A stretch of DNA of 64,000 bases, from the NCBI GenBank assembly GCA_021186555.1, contig JAJKFL010000013.1, positions 27,732,743 through 27,796,742 of the forward strand. The letters run 5' to 3'. This stretch comes from Reticulitermes speratus (Eukaryota; Arthropoda; Insecta; Blattodea; Rhinotermitidae). Below the pieces are notes generated by a model that worked only from the letters and a program-made list of their open reading frames with translations, ran no database searches and had not been told where the DNA came from. The position numbers and the translations under genes are program-made. Positions 24,501 through 39,500 of the stretch are shown in pieces (within the stretch, counting starts at the first letter, position 1; each line of letters opens with the position of its first letter).

Positions 24501-27500
24501 CTAAGATCTTGGTTGATTATATATTTATTTCCTTTATAATTAATACATATGCACATTCTTTTTCAATGTGCATTAGGCCTGTTTTTAATAAAGTGTTATT
24601 ACTATTTCATGAATATGGATTGGAGTTGTTTGAATTAATTATTTGTCTATTGCATATTATATTATCTATTTTTATTTATTCATCACATTTATGGAGGTTT
24701 GTCTATCAGCTATTTTGCAGTCCATATTTTAATATATCTATATAGCTTTATTTTACTAATGTATTTATATTATTTACAATGGGTACCGGGTAAAGCGGCC
24801 GGGGTGTGGCATTGACCACCCACCCCCACCTAGAGCCAAGGTTAAAGAAAGAGTAGAGCTATACCTCTACTCCCCCTCTGAGCCTTCATGGCCTATTCTA
24901 GGGACAGCTTTACCTTTATTTATATTATTGTATCTTTTTCTACTCTTGTGCTTCTTAACTGACATCTTTTGTCTCTTTTGTTTCTAATGTATATTATATA
25001 TTTATTTAAGTTCTTTTGACCAATTCTGTATCCCATGGTCACTAATGTGACCTTTTGTGGAGCAATGAATGTTAATGTAAATAAAGAAAAAATAAAGGAC
25101 TAATTAATATTGCATAATATTATTGACTCTCTATGGGTACCTTTACTCTGCTTTCAGTAATTACTGCACAAAATTATGGTGTAAAATGCAACATCAGAAC
25201 TGGGAGAGGTTTAGCCATGCATTTTGCCAAATTAATTACAGTATGCAATGTTAATGAGTAATTAATACTTTTATAATTAGCTAATAAATAGGCTTAGGAT
25301 TATATGCATTTTTCATATTGCAAAATGCATATGATCCTAAGCCTAATAATAAAGGCAAGAATTTCCTTGTGTTTTGTGTTCCTACTGAAAGGTGGAATTG
25401 CCTGTTGACTGCCAATTAAGGTAGCTAAGAAACTTTATGCATTTTGCATATTGTAAAACACATATAATCCTATGCCTTCTAATAAATGATAAAGATATAA
25501 ATGCAAGAAATGATACAAATGTTACCCTTGTATAACATCTACATGAAACAGGGAATAAACAAGATGATAAGTGAAGGTTGAACCTTTATGAGCAATAAAC
25601 AGATATTCACAAAAGGCCTCCTTTTCAGTTCTGATTTATGGCTGTTTCATCATTGCTTTTGCTAAACGTGTACCAGATGTTGCTAGCATATGGTCAACTT
25701 TGAGCAGTAAGCTCCAGATATACTAATGCATAGAGTGGAGTCATCCAAATTGTTATAAGGCCAACCTGGCTTGCCTTATCTTCTGAATTACTCTGTGATT
25801 ATCAACAGCAACTTACTAAATTCTTTATCAAAGCGAGTAATACGAGCTCGTGTTGAACGACGAACTGGTTCTGCCTTCCTCCTGTAACGACCCGAGCCCC
25901 CACGACGATTTCTGCCTGCCACATCAGATTCTTCACTGTCATCCAATTCCAATTCCTCCTCTTCTTCCTCATCTTCATCCTCTGAACTAAAATATAAATA
26001 TACAAGAATAATGTGAAAAAACAAAGGGAACAATAACACTAGCCATTCCATGGACATCAAAAGTTATGAGAAGGTATAAAGATTCATTTAAGCAACCAAA
26101 TTTTGTATCATGTCTCTGCCACAGTACTCCCCTTGCCAACTGACATACCAAGTCTAGAGATTTTGCTATTGGTGGAAACATATCTGAAATTCTTGTTTCA
26201 TAATACCACTAAGTACACATACAGGGCATTTTGATAAATTTCCATTAAACCTTTCCTTTGTGCTTCAATTTCATGTAACAAGAGGAACTGGCAGGAAGAG
26301 AAGAAAGGAGGGGGAAAAGCTATTTTTTTTTTTGGCCATGAACCACCCAACAGACATGCTTGTGTGAGCAGGTGAACTGTCATGCTGAACCAACCAATTT
26401 CCAACAAATGTTTCCCACAAACGGTAAGTTTTTACACTTTGTATATCAAAACAAACACGTTACACTATATGGTATAAAAACCCAGATGGTCATCATTTGA
26501 TTAACACCACTGCAAAAACCAGAAATCTTAGATAAATGTTTTACTGTAACACAGTATCAGATCTAATATTGTTCATTAACAGTTTGGTCTGATGGGATAA
26601 ATTCATGATGCACAACACTACAATGTGTCAGTTGAAAGAAAGAAAGAAAAAAAAACTGAAAACAAAGATTGAACTTATCTACATTGCTTTGGACATGACA
26701 ACTGTGGAGATTCCCACTGTGACAACTGCAATACTGCAGTTCTATTTCTGAACTGTACTTATACATCCAAGTTTCACTGCCCGTTTCACTGGCTGTAACA
26801 AACCTTCAGCTGCACTGATCCCAGAACCTTGTCTTGATTGTCCCTCCTTCCCCCATGTTGCAGAGACAGAGAAAGAAAAACCAACACTACAAAAAATGGT
26901 TCTGGAAGAGGAACAACTAGAATTCAAATAAACCACTCTAGTCATTCATATAAGATTTTCAAAACACAGGCTTTCTGTTTTAAATAGTTCACTGGCTTGT
27001 TATTCACTTGCTGCAGACACTGCCCTATAGATGCAAAGCAAGACACAGTACAGACAGCACACTCAACAGACCTTGAAATAATTTTTTCTTGCATTTTTTA
27101 ATGTTCATATAGCAAAAACGTTTCCAATAAAAGTTCTCAATCTTCAAGAAATCTTACTTTATATTCAAATTTTTGAGACACTCAATAGGTCTAAGTTTGT
27201 TTCACACAAAGTAAACTGTTTTCGTACTGGACCCATAAAATAAAGAATTACCGTATATTCTCGAATCTAATCCGCACCCGAATCTAATCCGCACCCAGTT
27301 TTTGGCGACTTCTTAAACGAAAAAAAGTTAGTTCGCGATTCTAATCCGCACCTTTCCTTCAACCACCCCTTGCCCACGGGGCGACTGATTGAATAATATT
27401 GGATGTTACCAATGCGTTAAAATCCGACGCTACGCCTGTGGCCGATGAGTCATACCGATAGAGGCGGGGCCTTTCTCAACAGACGTGCGCAATCTCGTCT

Positions 27501-30500
27501 GAAGCCAGCTGATCTTTAGTTGTTGAAATGTGGGAGGTGCTTGTTCCAATTTGTCGTGTACCGTAGTTATGGAAGAGGGACACCTGAAATCTAAACGACT
27601 CTCATATACGGCAAAGTTCAAACGTGAAGTTGTTCGGTGCGCAGAGGAGAATGGAAACCGCAAAGCCGCTGCAATTTTTGGAGTTGATGAAAGCAACGTT
27701 CGACTATGGCGGAAACACAAGGCAGCGATCAGAGGGTGTGAGGCGTCACGAAGGAAATTCACTGGACCCAAGAAAGGACGATTTCCTGAAATTGATGATG
27801 CAGTCTTCACGTTTTTTCAAGAGAGACGCAAGACTGGACTGTTTGTGAGTTATGATCTACTCGCGAGGAGGCGATAAAGAAGGCCAGATCTTTGAACATT
27901 CCTCGAATTATGAGTGATGACGGCGAGTCTGATGAATAATAAATTATAATAATAAATAATAAAATAATAGATTATTGTATTGTATTGTTCTTACGTTGTT
28001 TATTAATTACGTTAATTACGTTATTGTTATATTGTACAGCAGCTCAATCATTTTTCCAAAATCCAGCTCTAGACCGCGAATCTAATCCGCACGCGAATCT
28101 AATCCGCATCTGATTTTTTAGCCCTCTAAAACTGTAAAAAAAAGTGCGGATTAGATTCGAGAATATACGGTAAATATGCTTAACAAACATCACTGATTAA
28201 TATAAAGCATGCAGACCGACTCAGACATGACCTTCCCACCAATAGCGTTTGACTAAAGAATGCGTAACAAGACAGAAATTAACAACGGAGCATTCTGTGT
28301 AACTTAAATAAGCAACTGATGTAACTAATTTACAGCACTACCTGCTTCCTTTGAAGTCTTCATCAGAGTCAGCATCATCTTCGCTGCTGATATCGAGACT
28401 ATTAAGACGCCGATGCTTCTTCCTACCCAGAAACTTCCTCACTGGTGGAATATAGCCATCTTCTTCATCTTCCTCAGCTTCTGCTGCTTCTTCCTGTTCA
28501 TCCTCTGGCTCAGTTAATTTTCCAGCTGGTTTGGCAACCTGATCATTCTTTCCTGCTCCCTCCAACCCCACACCAGCAGCAGCCAATTCTTCTTTCTCTG
28601 CATTCACAATTGTAGCAATGTCTTTGCCTCTACCTTGGTTGCCAGCTCCTTTTACAGCTTCAAGCTCATCCTAAATAGATGCAATATTTATCTTCAGAAA
28701 ATTATTACATCACAGGCTCCATTCCAATATTATACCCAGCAGCAAAGAAACTGAGAAATACATGCTTATTATACACCCAGCCCTTGTTTTACGCCCCAAT
28801 CACGTTCCTTAAAATTGGGAGGAAATAAAAAATTATATTCCCATCAGAAATAAGGGGTTAGTGTAAAAGAACGTCGCCAGCTATAGGGCGTTAAAGTGAA
28901 CATTAGAGAGCGCACATTAAGAAGTTGTGTAAATTAGCAAGGGGTGTGAAACTACATACAGTGAAAACCTGATAAGATAAATGTCACAAATAAATAAATC
29001 TAAAATCCAGTTTTCACAGCTATTATATTATTAAGTACAATATCAAGTTATACTTACTAACTTATATGAAGTCTGACAACATGTTCTGGCTAAAACTGGC
29101 CATTATCAAGTAAATTCCAAACATTTTTCTAGTCCCAAACACAATGAACGTTAACACATTTAAAATATCCACATCCACCCTACAGCCTCTTTATGGATCC
29201 AAGTATAATGCTTATACCTTCATCAAAATTCTGTACTCGTTCAACTAAAAGATAAAACTACACTCACAAACGGTTAAATTATAAATGTAACCCCTGCTGA
29301 TGGCAAAAAATTACTTGAGTTGCAGTGCACAGCAACCACCAGTATTCACCATCATTCATGAATTACACAATGTTTAGAGGCATGGAATCTGAAAGAATCA
29401 GTTTTTACCTGAATGGCTGAATTGATAAGATCATCAAATTCATTGAAGCGGTAGCTGAAGAGAGTCTGACGCCTTTCCCTCAAGTGATACAATGGTTCAG
29501 ATTCGTCACCTGATGATGATCCTGAATCTGAACTAGATGATGATGAGGTGGATTTAAGAGTTTTTGAGGCATGATCTGATTCACCACCTATAACAGAATA
29601 AAACATATTTTGAAACAACATAACACAAGTACTTGAAAAATATAACTCAGCAAGAATGCAAGCTGTACCTTCAACATGAGTATTTCTGCAAACCAAAATG
29701 CTCAAATATTCAAGAAGTCCATTTATTTCTATACGGGCCTTCTTTGCAATACAGCACATGCTCTACATGTTGACATACACGACATTCTATACATTCCCAT
29801 CAGATCCACATGAATTTTCCTTGTCATAGAGGCTAGTAGATTTATTGTGTCCCTGAAGTCTGGAACATTTTATGTATGCTTGCTACCTGATATAATCACT
29901 GTGTTATTACCACTACAATCTATGATCACCTAGTCATCTCTTATTGGTTGCAGAGTGCAAGTAGTCTTCAACCATTTGTAAAATGTATTCATTTGGACTA
30001 AGAGTATTCATTTGCAACACTTGCACCATACTTTTATATCATGAAAAAATTGTCACCCCAAAACAACTGATATTAGTGCCCCAAAAGTCTCCATGCAGTT
30101 CAAAATGTTCCTCTGCATGAGAGGTTTAAGTTTAGTGTACAATCAAGGATCTATTTTTTTAAAACAAACAATAAATTTGGACCATTACATTCACAGAATT
30201 TTTACCATTCTTCCAGGAATTAACAGAAGAAGAGAAAAAGTACAGTCACTTCATGCATGGAAATGCCTTGGTCCACACAGCATACTGCTCAATGAACACA
30301 ATTTAAGACATATTCAGCAGTTGATACTTCACACACTATAGCCTCCTAGATCATCAGGTTTTAATCCATGCCCTCATTTCTGGCACAGTCGACAGAGATT
30401 ATGAGTACAACACACATTCTTTGCAAGAAGCGGGCAGGCAGACAAACGGATGTACAGGATAAAGCTAAGAGTCACTTTCTGTAACTATGCTAATGTGCCC

Positions 30501-33500
30501 TAAAAAGAATTACAAGATGAATGCTAAATCTGAACCCAAACCACATACTTACCACTAGCTCCAGCCTCCTTTTCTTTATTTGGAAGTACATTGTCCAAGC
30601 TGATGCCCACATATGCAAGCCTTTTACGCCGTAATTCTTCATTCTCACGACGCTTCAAGGCTCGATCATATTCTCTCAAGTTATTCTGAAGATTTGTTAA
30701 TAGGAACGTCTAAAATGTGAAAGAAAAAGGCCTTCAATGGGAACACATGCAGAACTTGATACAAAAACACCCATTTTTTTTAACTATTAGAATTTTTATG
30801 CCCTTGGTGTTGGAATTAATGGCCCATAATGATGTGCAGAAGACTCGAATTTAAATGGTTACTGCATAAGAGGGCTAGATAAGAGCAGATATATTTATAC
30901 GACGTTCAGCAATTTTAAGATCACAATACGCATTACACATATATAAAATTTGGCACCAAAGGGCTAATGTCAAGTTACACAGTTGAAGTGTACATTCCAC
31001 GTCTATGACATCTAAACACATACCAAGAATACTCACATGCTCACAGGGTGGACAGAACCAATCCCCCTCTGGAATGACAAGTAATGCTGGACGCAGACAT
31101 GATCCATGCCAACCTGAATCACACTTGTCACAAAGCAGAATCCATTCAGGATGGTCGCTCTTGCCACACTTCTGGCAAGCATGATCATCTGCTAGCTCCT
31201 CTCCATCAGACTCTAACCAAAGAAATTAACAGGTACATTAACAGAAAAAAAGAAAGAAACAAATGAAACAGAGAAAGAAAAAAATAAGAAGAACATTTTT
31301 GGAAACAGTTATAATTTAAAAAAGGAATGGGGTGCTCAGTCAGCATAGTGACTACGAATTATGGTGGATGACGGGGGTCAAATTCCCAGAAGGGAAAGGT
31401 ATGTTGGTAAGTTCTCTTGGCCACAGTGGCTCAGGGGGGGTGACACTGACCACTACCCTCAATACAGTGTACCAAGCCCCCTCCCCCCAAATGTAAAGCC
31501 ACACTGCCACACCCTCATTCGCTTTGAGAAATGGTGCTGAATCAGTCACAGGACAAGTTTACCTTTACCTCCTACTCTTCTATGCACTGCACATATAAAA
31601 ACAATAAACAAACCCTCTTGATTATAAAACCTCAAAAAAACAACCACGAGAAAAAAAAAAGATAAACAAAACAACAAGAAGCCTACGGAATGCAACAATA
31701 TTACAATGACCATTTACCAATATGATCGATACTGGAGTTACCATTTAGGAAAGTGAGCGTGAAAACAGACTCACTTCAGCCAACATACTTTAAGGATTAT
31801 TACTGATACAGGCAAACATTAAGGTTTCATAACAACAGGTAGTTTACCTTTCTGTGCAGTCCTAGCCCTGCGTGTTGGCTGCACTTCACCACCTTCATTT
31901 TCTAAGTCTGATTCTGGAGAAAACTCATGGTCTGATTTGAACACCAAATTACTCTCATCTTCCTCCTCCTCTGTCTGCTCCTGTTCTTCCTCTTCCTCTA
32001 GTGATGAACTAAAGAAACATGTATACACACACATACACAGGATTTTATAAGCTGATGTAATAGACATACGTATCATAATACCCACACTCTTGAACAGTTT
32101 TGTGCCTGGAAATTTCTGTTGGTGGTAATGAAGATTACTGTCTTCAGGGATGCGATCTACTGGGAACAGTTTCTCCCACACTGACTCAATGAAATGTTAG
32201 CTGTTGAAATAAGACAGATTTCCTGTTCTGCTCTCTCCTGACTGGTAAAGAATGGCTCAACAGGTGTCATACACAGGACAACACCAGCCAAGACTTGTCG
32301 TGTCTGCCTGTGACTTACACAATTAAATCACTGGCAGTAAAATCTGTCAGAAGCACTGCAAACTCTCAAATGGGTGTGGTCTGCTTCGGCATGTCTGCAC
32401 CCTAACACGAATTCAAATTAATAATCTTCCTCCTGGCTCACACAAAAGAGAATGTAATGAGGAACGTTTGAATGATGAATTTCATTTACATGACTTTTAC
32501 TTTTACAAAAACACACACCTTTAAAACAGGTTATAATTTTTATTTCTTCCCTACGCACAAATTCCTTTTTCCCGTTTATTCTTATGAACTTCACACCGAA
32601 AGCACCTAATGTAATTAGTTCTGTTTTCCTTTCTCATTCCAGCTTTACTGAGACCTAACAGAATATATCATGTAAAGAAGAAATAAACTAAACTTTGCTA
32701 AGTATTGCAACCAAAGTGCAGTAAAACCACACACGTTACTGAATAGTACTAAACGTCAGTTTATAACGGACTGGTTAAATTAATTTTTAATTTAAATGTG
32801 CTGCAAAATGAAGTCAGTGGTAAGCCACAGGTTTTCCTCCTGCATTTCTGTTACCTTGAAGAGCCAGATGTTGATTGCCAGGGATTATCACTGAAACTTT
32901 TTCCAGACTTCTTCTTTCGCTTCTTCCTTTTCTTCTTCTTTTTCTTTGAAGAGGCAGGCTCTTCAAACTCTTCTTCAGCAGTATAGTCCACATCACTTTC
33001 TGCCTGTAAAATGTTATTCATTTTCTTCATTCGACTTACTTCTGCCATACATACAATATTTCCAACTATTCACACTTGTTTACAACAATAATTATTTAAT
33101 CTACTTACAGTTTTCTTTTTCCTCTTCCGTTTATCTGACTTAGATTCCTGAAATAAAAATAACTGCATTACAGAACTTTAACTTCCTTACTGACCATCAA
33201 ATATAATGTAAGAAAATCTAAATTTTAAAGTGTTCAGTGTACAGCTAGTGACTTTAATCACTGGTCATAACCTACAAATAGATAATGCAGGTTGCTAAAC
33301 TCCATATCCATTAAAATGGAGGTCTGCACCAAATATATTGTTGACTTTTTCATAGTTACAGATGAAACAAATGGATAGATGGTTCCAATACTACTTTGGA
33401 GATTTTTAAAGTTAATGACAAGCTATTTATATTTATGAAGATTCTGATGATGGACAAAGTCCACAAAATGACAGATACAATTCCACATATGACATTCAAC

Positions 33501-36500
33501 TTTTCAAACACGCACAAAAATGCCTAAAAATAAAGACATTATTGTTAAACTTCCAGGCTACTAGAGTGAAATACCAATATGGTAACAAGAAATTTTCTTT
33601 GCTAATAAAAATCTCTCATTCTGGCTTAACTTTATAATCCTTACCTTAGTGTCATGCTTTTCATCGCGTTTACGCCTGCGTTGCTGTTCCTTCAGTTCTA
33701 GAAGAGTCAGTTCCTCCAATTTCCTTCTCTCTGCTTCCTCCTTTATTTTGATTTGTGCAATGCGACGTGACTGGCGTATAGGCAACCCAGAACTAGGGCC
33801 AGCACCACCTTCTTCTTTGCTTGTTTCTTCCAAGATAATGTCAACTCCCACATCCAATCCAAGCAATCGACGGGCTGTAACAATAAGCAATGTCAATCCA
33901 TATACAAACTAGAATTTTACTGTAACTTGGGGGGAAGGGATAATCTTATGTCCAACATTATTATTGAGACACAGTAACAAATCAAGATTCAACTTCTAAG
34001 CTAAACCCAATACTCAGTGGACTGTAGTAACAAGGAAAACATTCAAATTCTACATTAAACATTACGTACTGACGGTTCTAGCACCTGTTACTAAAAGGGA
34101 AAAAGCCAACTCTTGCACAGGACCTGCTGGTTTAACATTACATACTAAACTTTCCATCTCATGCACAAACACCTAAAGAGTAAAGTAATACCATAAGTGT
34201 GCAAGTTGCTTTATACAGAAACATAAGAACACAGGCTGAGAGTGTTTGAGAATAGGGTGCTGAAAGACTACTTACACCTAAGAAGAGAGAAGTGCAGGTA
34301 ATAGGAGGGTGGAGACAAATGCACAATGAGGAGCTTCATATTTCTGCCTTTCAATGAACATCAGTCACTGAATGAAGGATGATGAAATGGGCACGATGTA
34401 GACATGAATGAATACACATTTTTACCTGGCAAACCTGAAGGGAAGGGGCAATATCAGAAACCTTAGTATTGAACAATAACATTAAGGTGGATCATGAAGA
34501 AATAGTGTTTGAGGAGTGGACTGGATTCATTTCCCAGTGGACTCTTGTAAACACAGTAATGAACCAAAAAATTCCACAAAACATGCAACATTTCTTGACC
34601 AGCTGAGTAACTACCAGCTTTTCAAGGATGCTGCTGCTCCATGGACCCAGTCAACAAGTGAACCTTGTTCTCAGCCAGCTGAATCATATTTACATCACCA
34701 CAGTCTATCATCTGTCCATTACAAATCCCAGTGAAAAGACTTGATAAGTCCTAATGCTCATTCCGCATAGATGTGGCAATGCTGCTCTTCAGGACAGCAA
34801 TGTGCCACTCAGCACCCACAATGGGCCACTGCCAACTCCTGAGAAACTCTGAGGAGCTGAATTCCACATACAATACATTTAAATAATATTACCAAGACGG
34901 AAATTAAACAAGACTATGGCAAATGGTGGTTACGTCCCTGTGCTAAGATGCAGACTTTTCTACAAGCATCGTCATACTAGCTTTCAGTGGCAATGAAATT
35001 TGTGATTATTATTTGTGTTATTATGTTTGTATGATCACTAGTAGCTTCTTTTAGTTCCCTGTTTCTCCTCTCCAACTTTCCTCCCATGCATACTGTGACA
35101 AATTTACAGAACGGAAATTTCCTGCAGTTCAAATTGCGTAAAAATTTAGATCTGCGCTCTTCTGGGATATTATGCTGCATAATGTGGTAACTGTTTACCA
35201 ACATTACAGGACAACGCATCGGTCCCATATTTTTTTTTATTCTCGGTTTCTTGACCCATGAAGATGGGACTGATATGCTGTCCCAAAATGTCGGTAAACA
35301 ATCACCACACGACGCCGCGTAATATCCCAGAAGAGCGCAGATCTCATCAACATCACAGCAGAAGCCTGAAATCAAGGTGTGTAAAAATTAATATTTCCTT
35401 ATAATTGTATGTATTCAAATAAAGCCACCTGGCACCTTTTTCTAGGTTATCTTCAATACTGCCACACATCCAGGAATCTAATGCCATGTCAATCATCCTG
35501 CTATATCAATTAGAATATAGGATATCTTACAACAAAAGTTGTCTTGACAGTAAACAAGTACTTCCTTATTGTCTTACATAAAACAACAGCATGGCTAACA
35601 TTAAAATAAAATAAAAATAAAAAACAAAATTACAACATATTACAGTAAAAGAAATAGTCTGCAAATGTGATAACTTAGACAAACAGTAAGCCAGAAAATG
35701 CTCTTGAGCCAGCTCACCATTAACACCTCCCACACTCTCTGTTGGGAATCAACCTGACACCTGTATTGTGCCCAGATTTACAGTACAATTATACTCCAAC
35801 CTCCATGTCTGATGATACAAGCAATTTGCTTAATATAATCCTCCCATTTGTTTTGGTCTTACACATTGTTACTCTTCACAAATTTTTCCCACCAAGGCTC
35901 TGCATGAATTCCTTATATCCCACTTTCAAGTTCTATGTCCAATTAAGTGTAACACTTTTAATTTGACTACTATAATTATACTAAGAGGAACACACAAATC
36001 ATGAATCTCTTTATTACATAATTTCCTCCATTCCTCCATTATGCACCTTAGTATGAAATATTTTCCAGTAGAATTTTCTTTTCTACAGCTTGCAATTTAT
36101 GTTGATTCTGTAGGGTGACACACTTCACTACCACAAAATTCATTGGAAAAATTATTTATTACCTCAGTCTTTAGTGTTCTCAGAACAGGACATCCATACA
36201 AAAACTCAATCATTAATGATTAGGAAACACAATAACAGTTTCTGGGACTAATGCTAAGAACTGTACAGGATTAAAGCCCAAGGATATCTACATAAAAACT
36301 GCCTGATACATAATATTTAACAATTTAAATACAGTGAAACCCTCACTTAAGGTTTCTTTGAAGTATAATAGATCTGAACATAATACTAAGGAAAATCTGA
36401 CATTATTAACATGATTGCTGGAACTAGATATTAAAGAGAAATAAAGCTTAAAATGAGGCACAGTAAATTGGAAGTTTCACAATACCCCTGAAACAGATTG

Positions 36501-39500
36501 ACTTTACCACATAAGATAATCCTCGGCACAATCATTTCAGCTTATTCTGAATTATCTCATCTAACTTCTGAACACAATTTTCTACAAACAGACTGTTATT
36601 ACTACATCAAGCCTATTATCATTAAAATATATAGTACTGTCTCAGTCTTTCATCATTAGAAAATACTGCACAAGAAGCAAGACTTACTTTTCCTAGAAGC
36701 AGATTTCGGTGTAGCAGGTACTTCTGCAACAGGTGGTTCTGGGTGGCTCATGTCAGAAGGGGCATCACTGCTTACAGCAGGGCTGTCAGTAGTAGTCCGT
36801 GACGTAAATGCTCCTCTGCCTCTACCACGTCCCCTCCCTCTGCCACGTGCACGGCCCGGTGGTCTTCCCCTACCGCGAGGTGTAATTTCGTCAGCTGCTG
36901 ATGTGAGCTGTGATTCATCTGTCGATTCTCCTTCAAAACCGACTAGCATATCACCACCACGATCATCATCACTACTACTGTACCCACCCTCCAGAAGTTT
37001 CTGTTTCTCAACACTGTGTCGCAACTGCATGTCAGGTGTGCGTTTGCTTCTAAGCTTTCGCCTTTTGCCACCAGCATCTTCGGCGCTGTCTGCCTCTGCC
37101 AAACTTCGTTTCCTTTGTCCTTCTGCAGCAATCTCTTCTTCATCAGAATGGGAATCTAGTCTGCGGCTATTCCTACGTTTCTGTCCAACTGGTTTTCCTT
37201 TTTTTACTGATGTGTCAGCGGGAATTTCAGGTTTGGTCACTTTCTTAGATGGTGATTGTGGTTTCACAACAGTCGCAGCCAATAAAGCAGTACTTGACCT
37301 TGTCCTCCTAGATCTTGTAAAAGGAAAATCATCATTCGCTCCTCCCAACGGATCTCTTTCTGCAATGTATAATACCTCCTCCTCTTGTTTTGAGGAATCC
37401 AACGATGTGGATTTTGAAGTCTTGTTCCCCTTCTTAGATTTTTCTGAAGATCGTTGTTTCACAGTTACCTTCCCATGTTGCCGAGTTTGTATCCTGGTTT
37501 TGATGATAGCAATTTCTTTCTCTTCACTTTTTGGAGGTGTGTAATCAAAAGTAAGATTCTGTATACTAAGTCCAGTATTTATTTCTAATTCCTTCTTTGG
37601 TGTCACCTCTTTTTCCACACTTGCATCCTCTGATTTGGGTGATTTCCTCTCTTCTGCCTTCATCTTTGCTGACAAAGGCAATTTCACATCAGGTGTTTTG
37701 GAAGAATCTTTCCTCATAACCCGCTTTGAACTAACTTCTGTCTTTGTGTCTTCAGTGCCTTCTATTGCTTTAACTGATAATTCTGTTTCACTTTCAGTAC
37801 CTTTCGGACCAGAAATAGCTTTGTTAGCTCCCAACTTTCCTTCTAGCAATGACTCATCTTGTTTTGTACTGTCACAGACCTTTGGAAAAACTTTTGGTGC
37901 AATGCTTCCCTTTACCTTGTCAATGTTACTTGTAACATTTCTACAAGAAGACTCTTGTACAGATGTTACCACTCTGTCATCAATTTTTCTTTCTTCTGAA
38001 ACTGATTTTTGAACATTTGTACTTCCAGATTTCGTTTCATTTTCTTTATTTTGAAATAGCTTACATCCTACATCAGAACCTTTGCTGTAAGTTACCTGAG
38101 ATTTTATGGGTGATGTAATGAAATCTTTGGTGCTTACTGTAACATCTTCCATTTTCTTCTCCATATATGAAGCAGAAGGGCTCACCTGTAGGGGTGACAC
38201 TTCTGTTACACTTACATCTGTATTTGAAGTTTGCAACTTTTCACTGTACTGGACTACATGATGAAGACTTTCTTTCTCTGATTCAGTATTGCTTTCAGGC
38301 TTGTCTTCCAATCCACCCGATTTGTTACTGCTCTGACTACTTTCTTGAACAACAGGATCCTTCTGAGTAGTTAACCTTTTCCCTTCAGTATGATCTGTAC
38401 CTGACCTTACTATTTGTGTATCTGGAACAAAAACACCAAATGAACTGTCTGACCTTTTCAATGCTTGAACAGCTCCTGGATGAGACTGTTCTAATGACTG
38501 TTTCTCAGTTGGTGTCACATCACAGCCTGGTATACTTTTCTTTACAGTTGTATCCATTAATCTTTCTGCAACTGACTCACTAATTGGATACAAGGATCTT
38601 TCTGGTGACTCTGACAGTGGTAAAGACCGTTCTTTCACTTCTGTATCCTGAAATTTGACAGGTGGCTTTTCCAGTAATTTTTCTATTGGTGTTAATGTAA
38701 TAAAGCCAGTTCTTACTTTGGGAACAGGTTCTGATTTCACAGGTGGTTCATATTCAGGTTTGGAACTCTCTTGGACAACTTTAAGCTCCTTCTCTTGCTT
38801 CTCAGAATGCTGAATGTCTGTAATTCTGTCTTGTACACTGATGTCAGTTAACAATGGGACTGGGAACTTTGCCTGTGAATCCAGTCCACTTTTTCCAGCA
38901 AGTTTGCTCATCATGATACCCATTGTGATATTCTCCACAGACTTCCTTCGGCCTCTCCCAGATCCGTGATGAAGAAGTTTACCACGAACATTACCTGAGC
39001 TTCCCCTGCCTTGCACCAGTAAAGGCTTCAGACCAAGAGAGGCTGAAACGTCATTTCTCAAATCCTCTTCTGTTGCCTTCATGGTGAGTTTCTCATGAGG
39101 AATGTCTGTAATGGCTTTGTGTGATGGTGCATCAATGCTACCACATGAACCTTTTTCAACAACCTGTTTGATAGAAGAATCTACCACTTTTTCAACAGCA
39201 TCAAATTTTCTACCAGCTTTTGCAATGGTAGTAGGTTTTCTACTTTCTTTGTCAATAGTTATAATTGTAGAATTTCCTGTTGTTGTATTTGTGATGTGTG
39301 AAGTTTTCCCAACAGCCTTATCCATAGTAGTATCTTCATCAGCAGTTTTTGTGGCGTTATTGTCTGTGACAGTATTGCTGTCAGCTGTACCCAATAGATT
39401 TTCAAATGGTTTGTCCAAACTTATATCCACAGTATTGCTACACATTTTGTCAACAGCAATATCCATCTTTTGCTCTGGGGTCTGAGCAGTTGTGATATCC

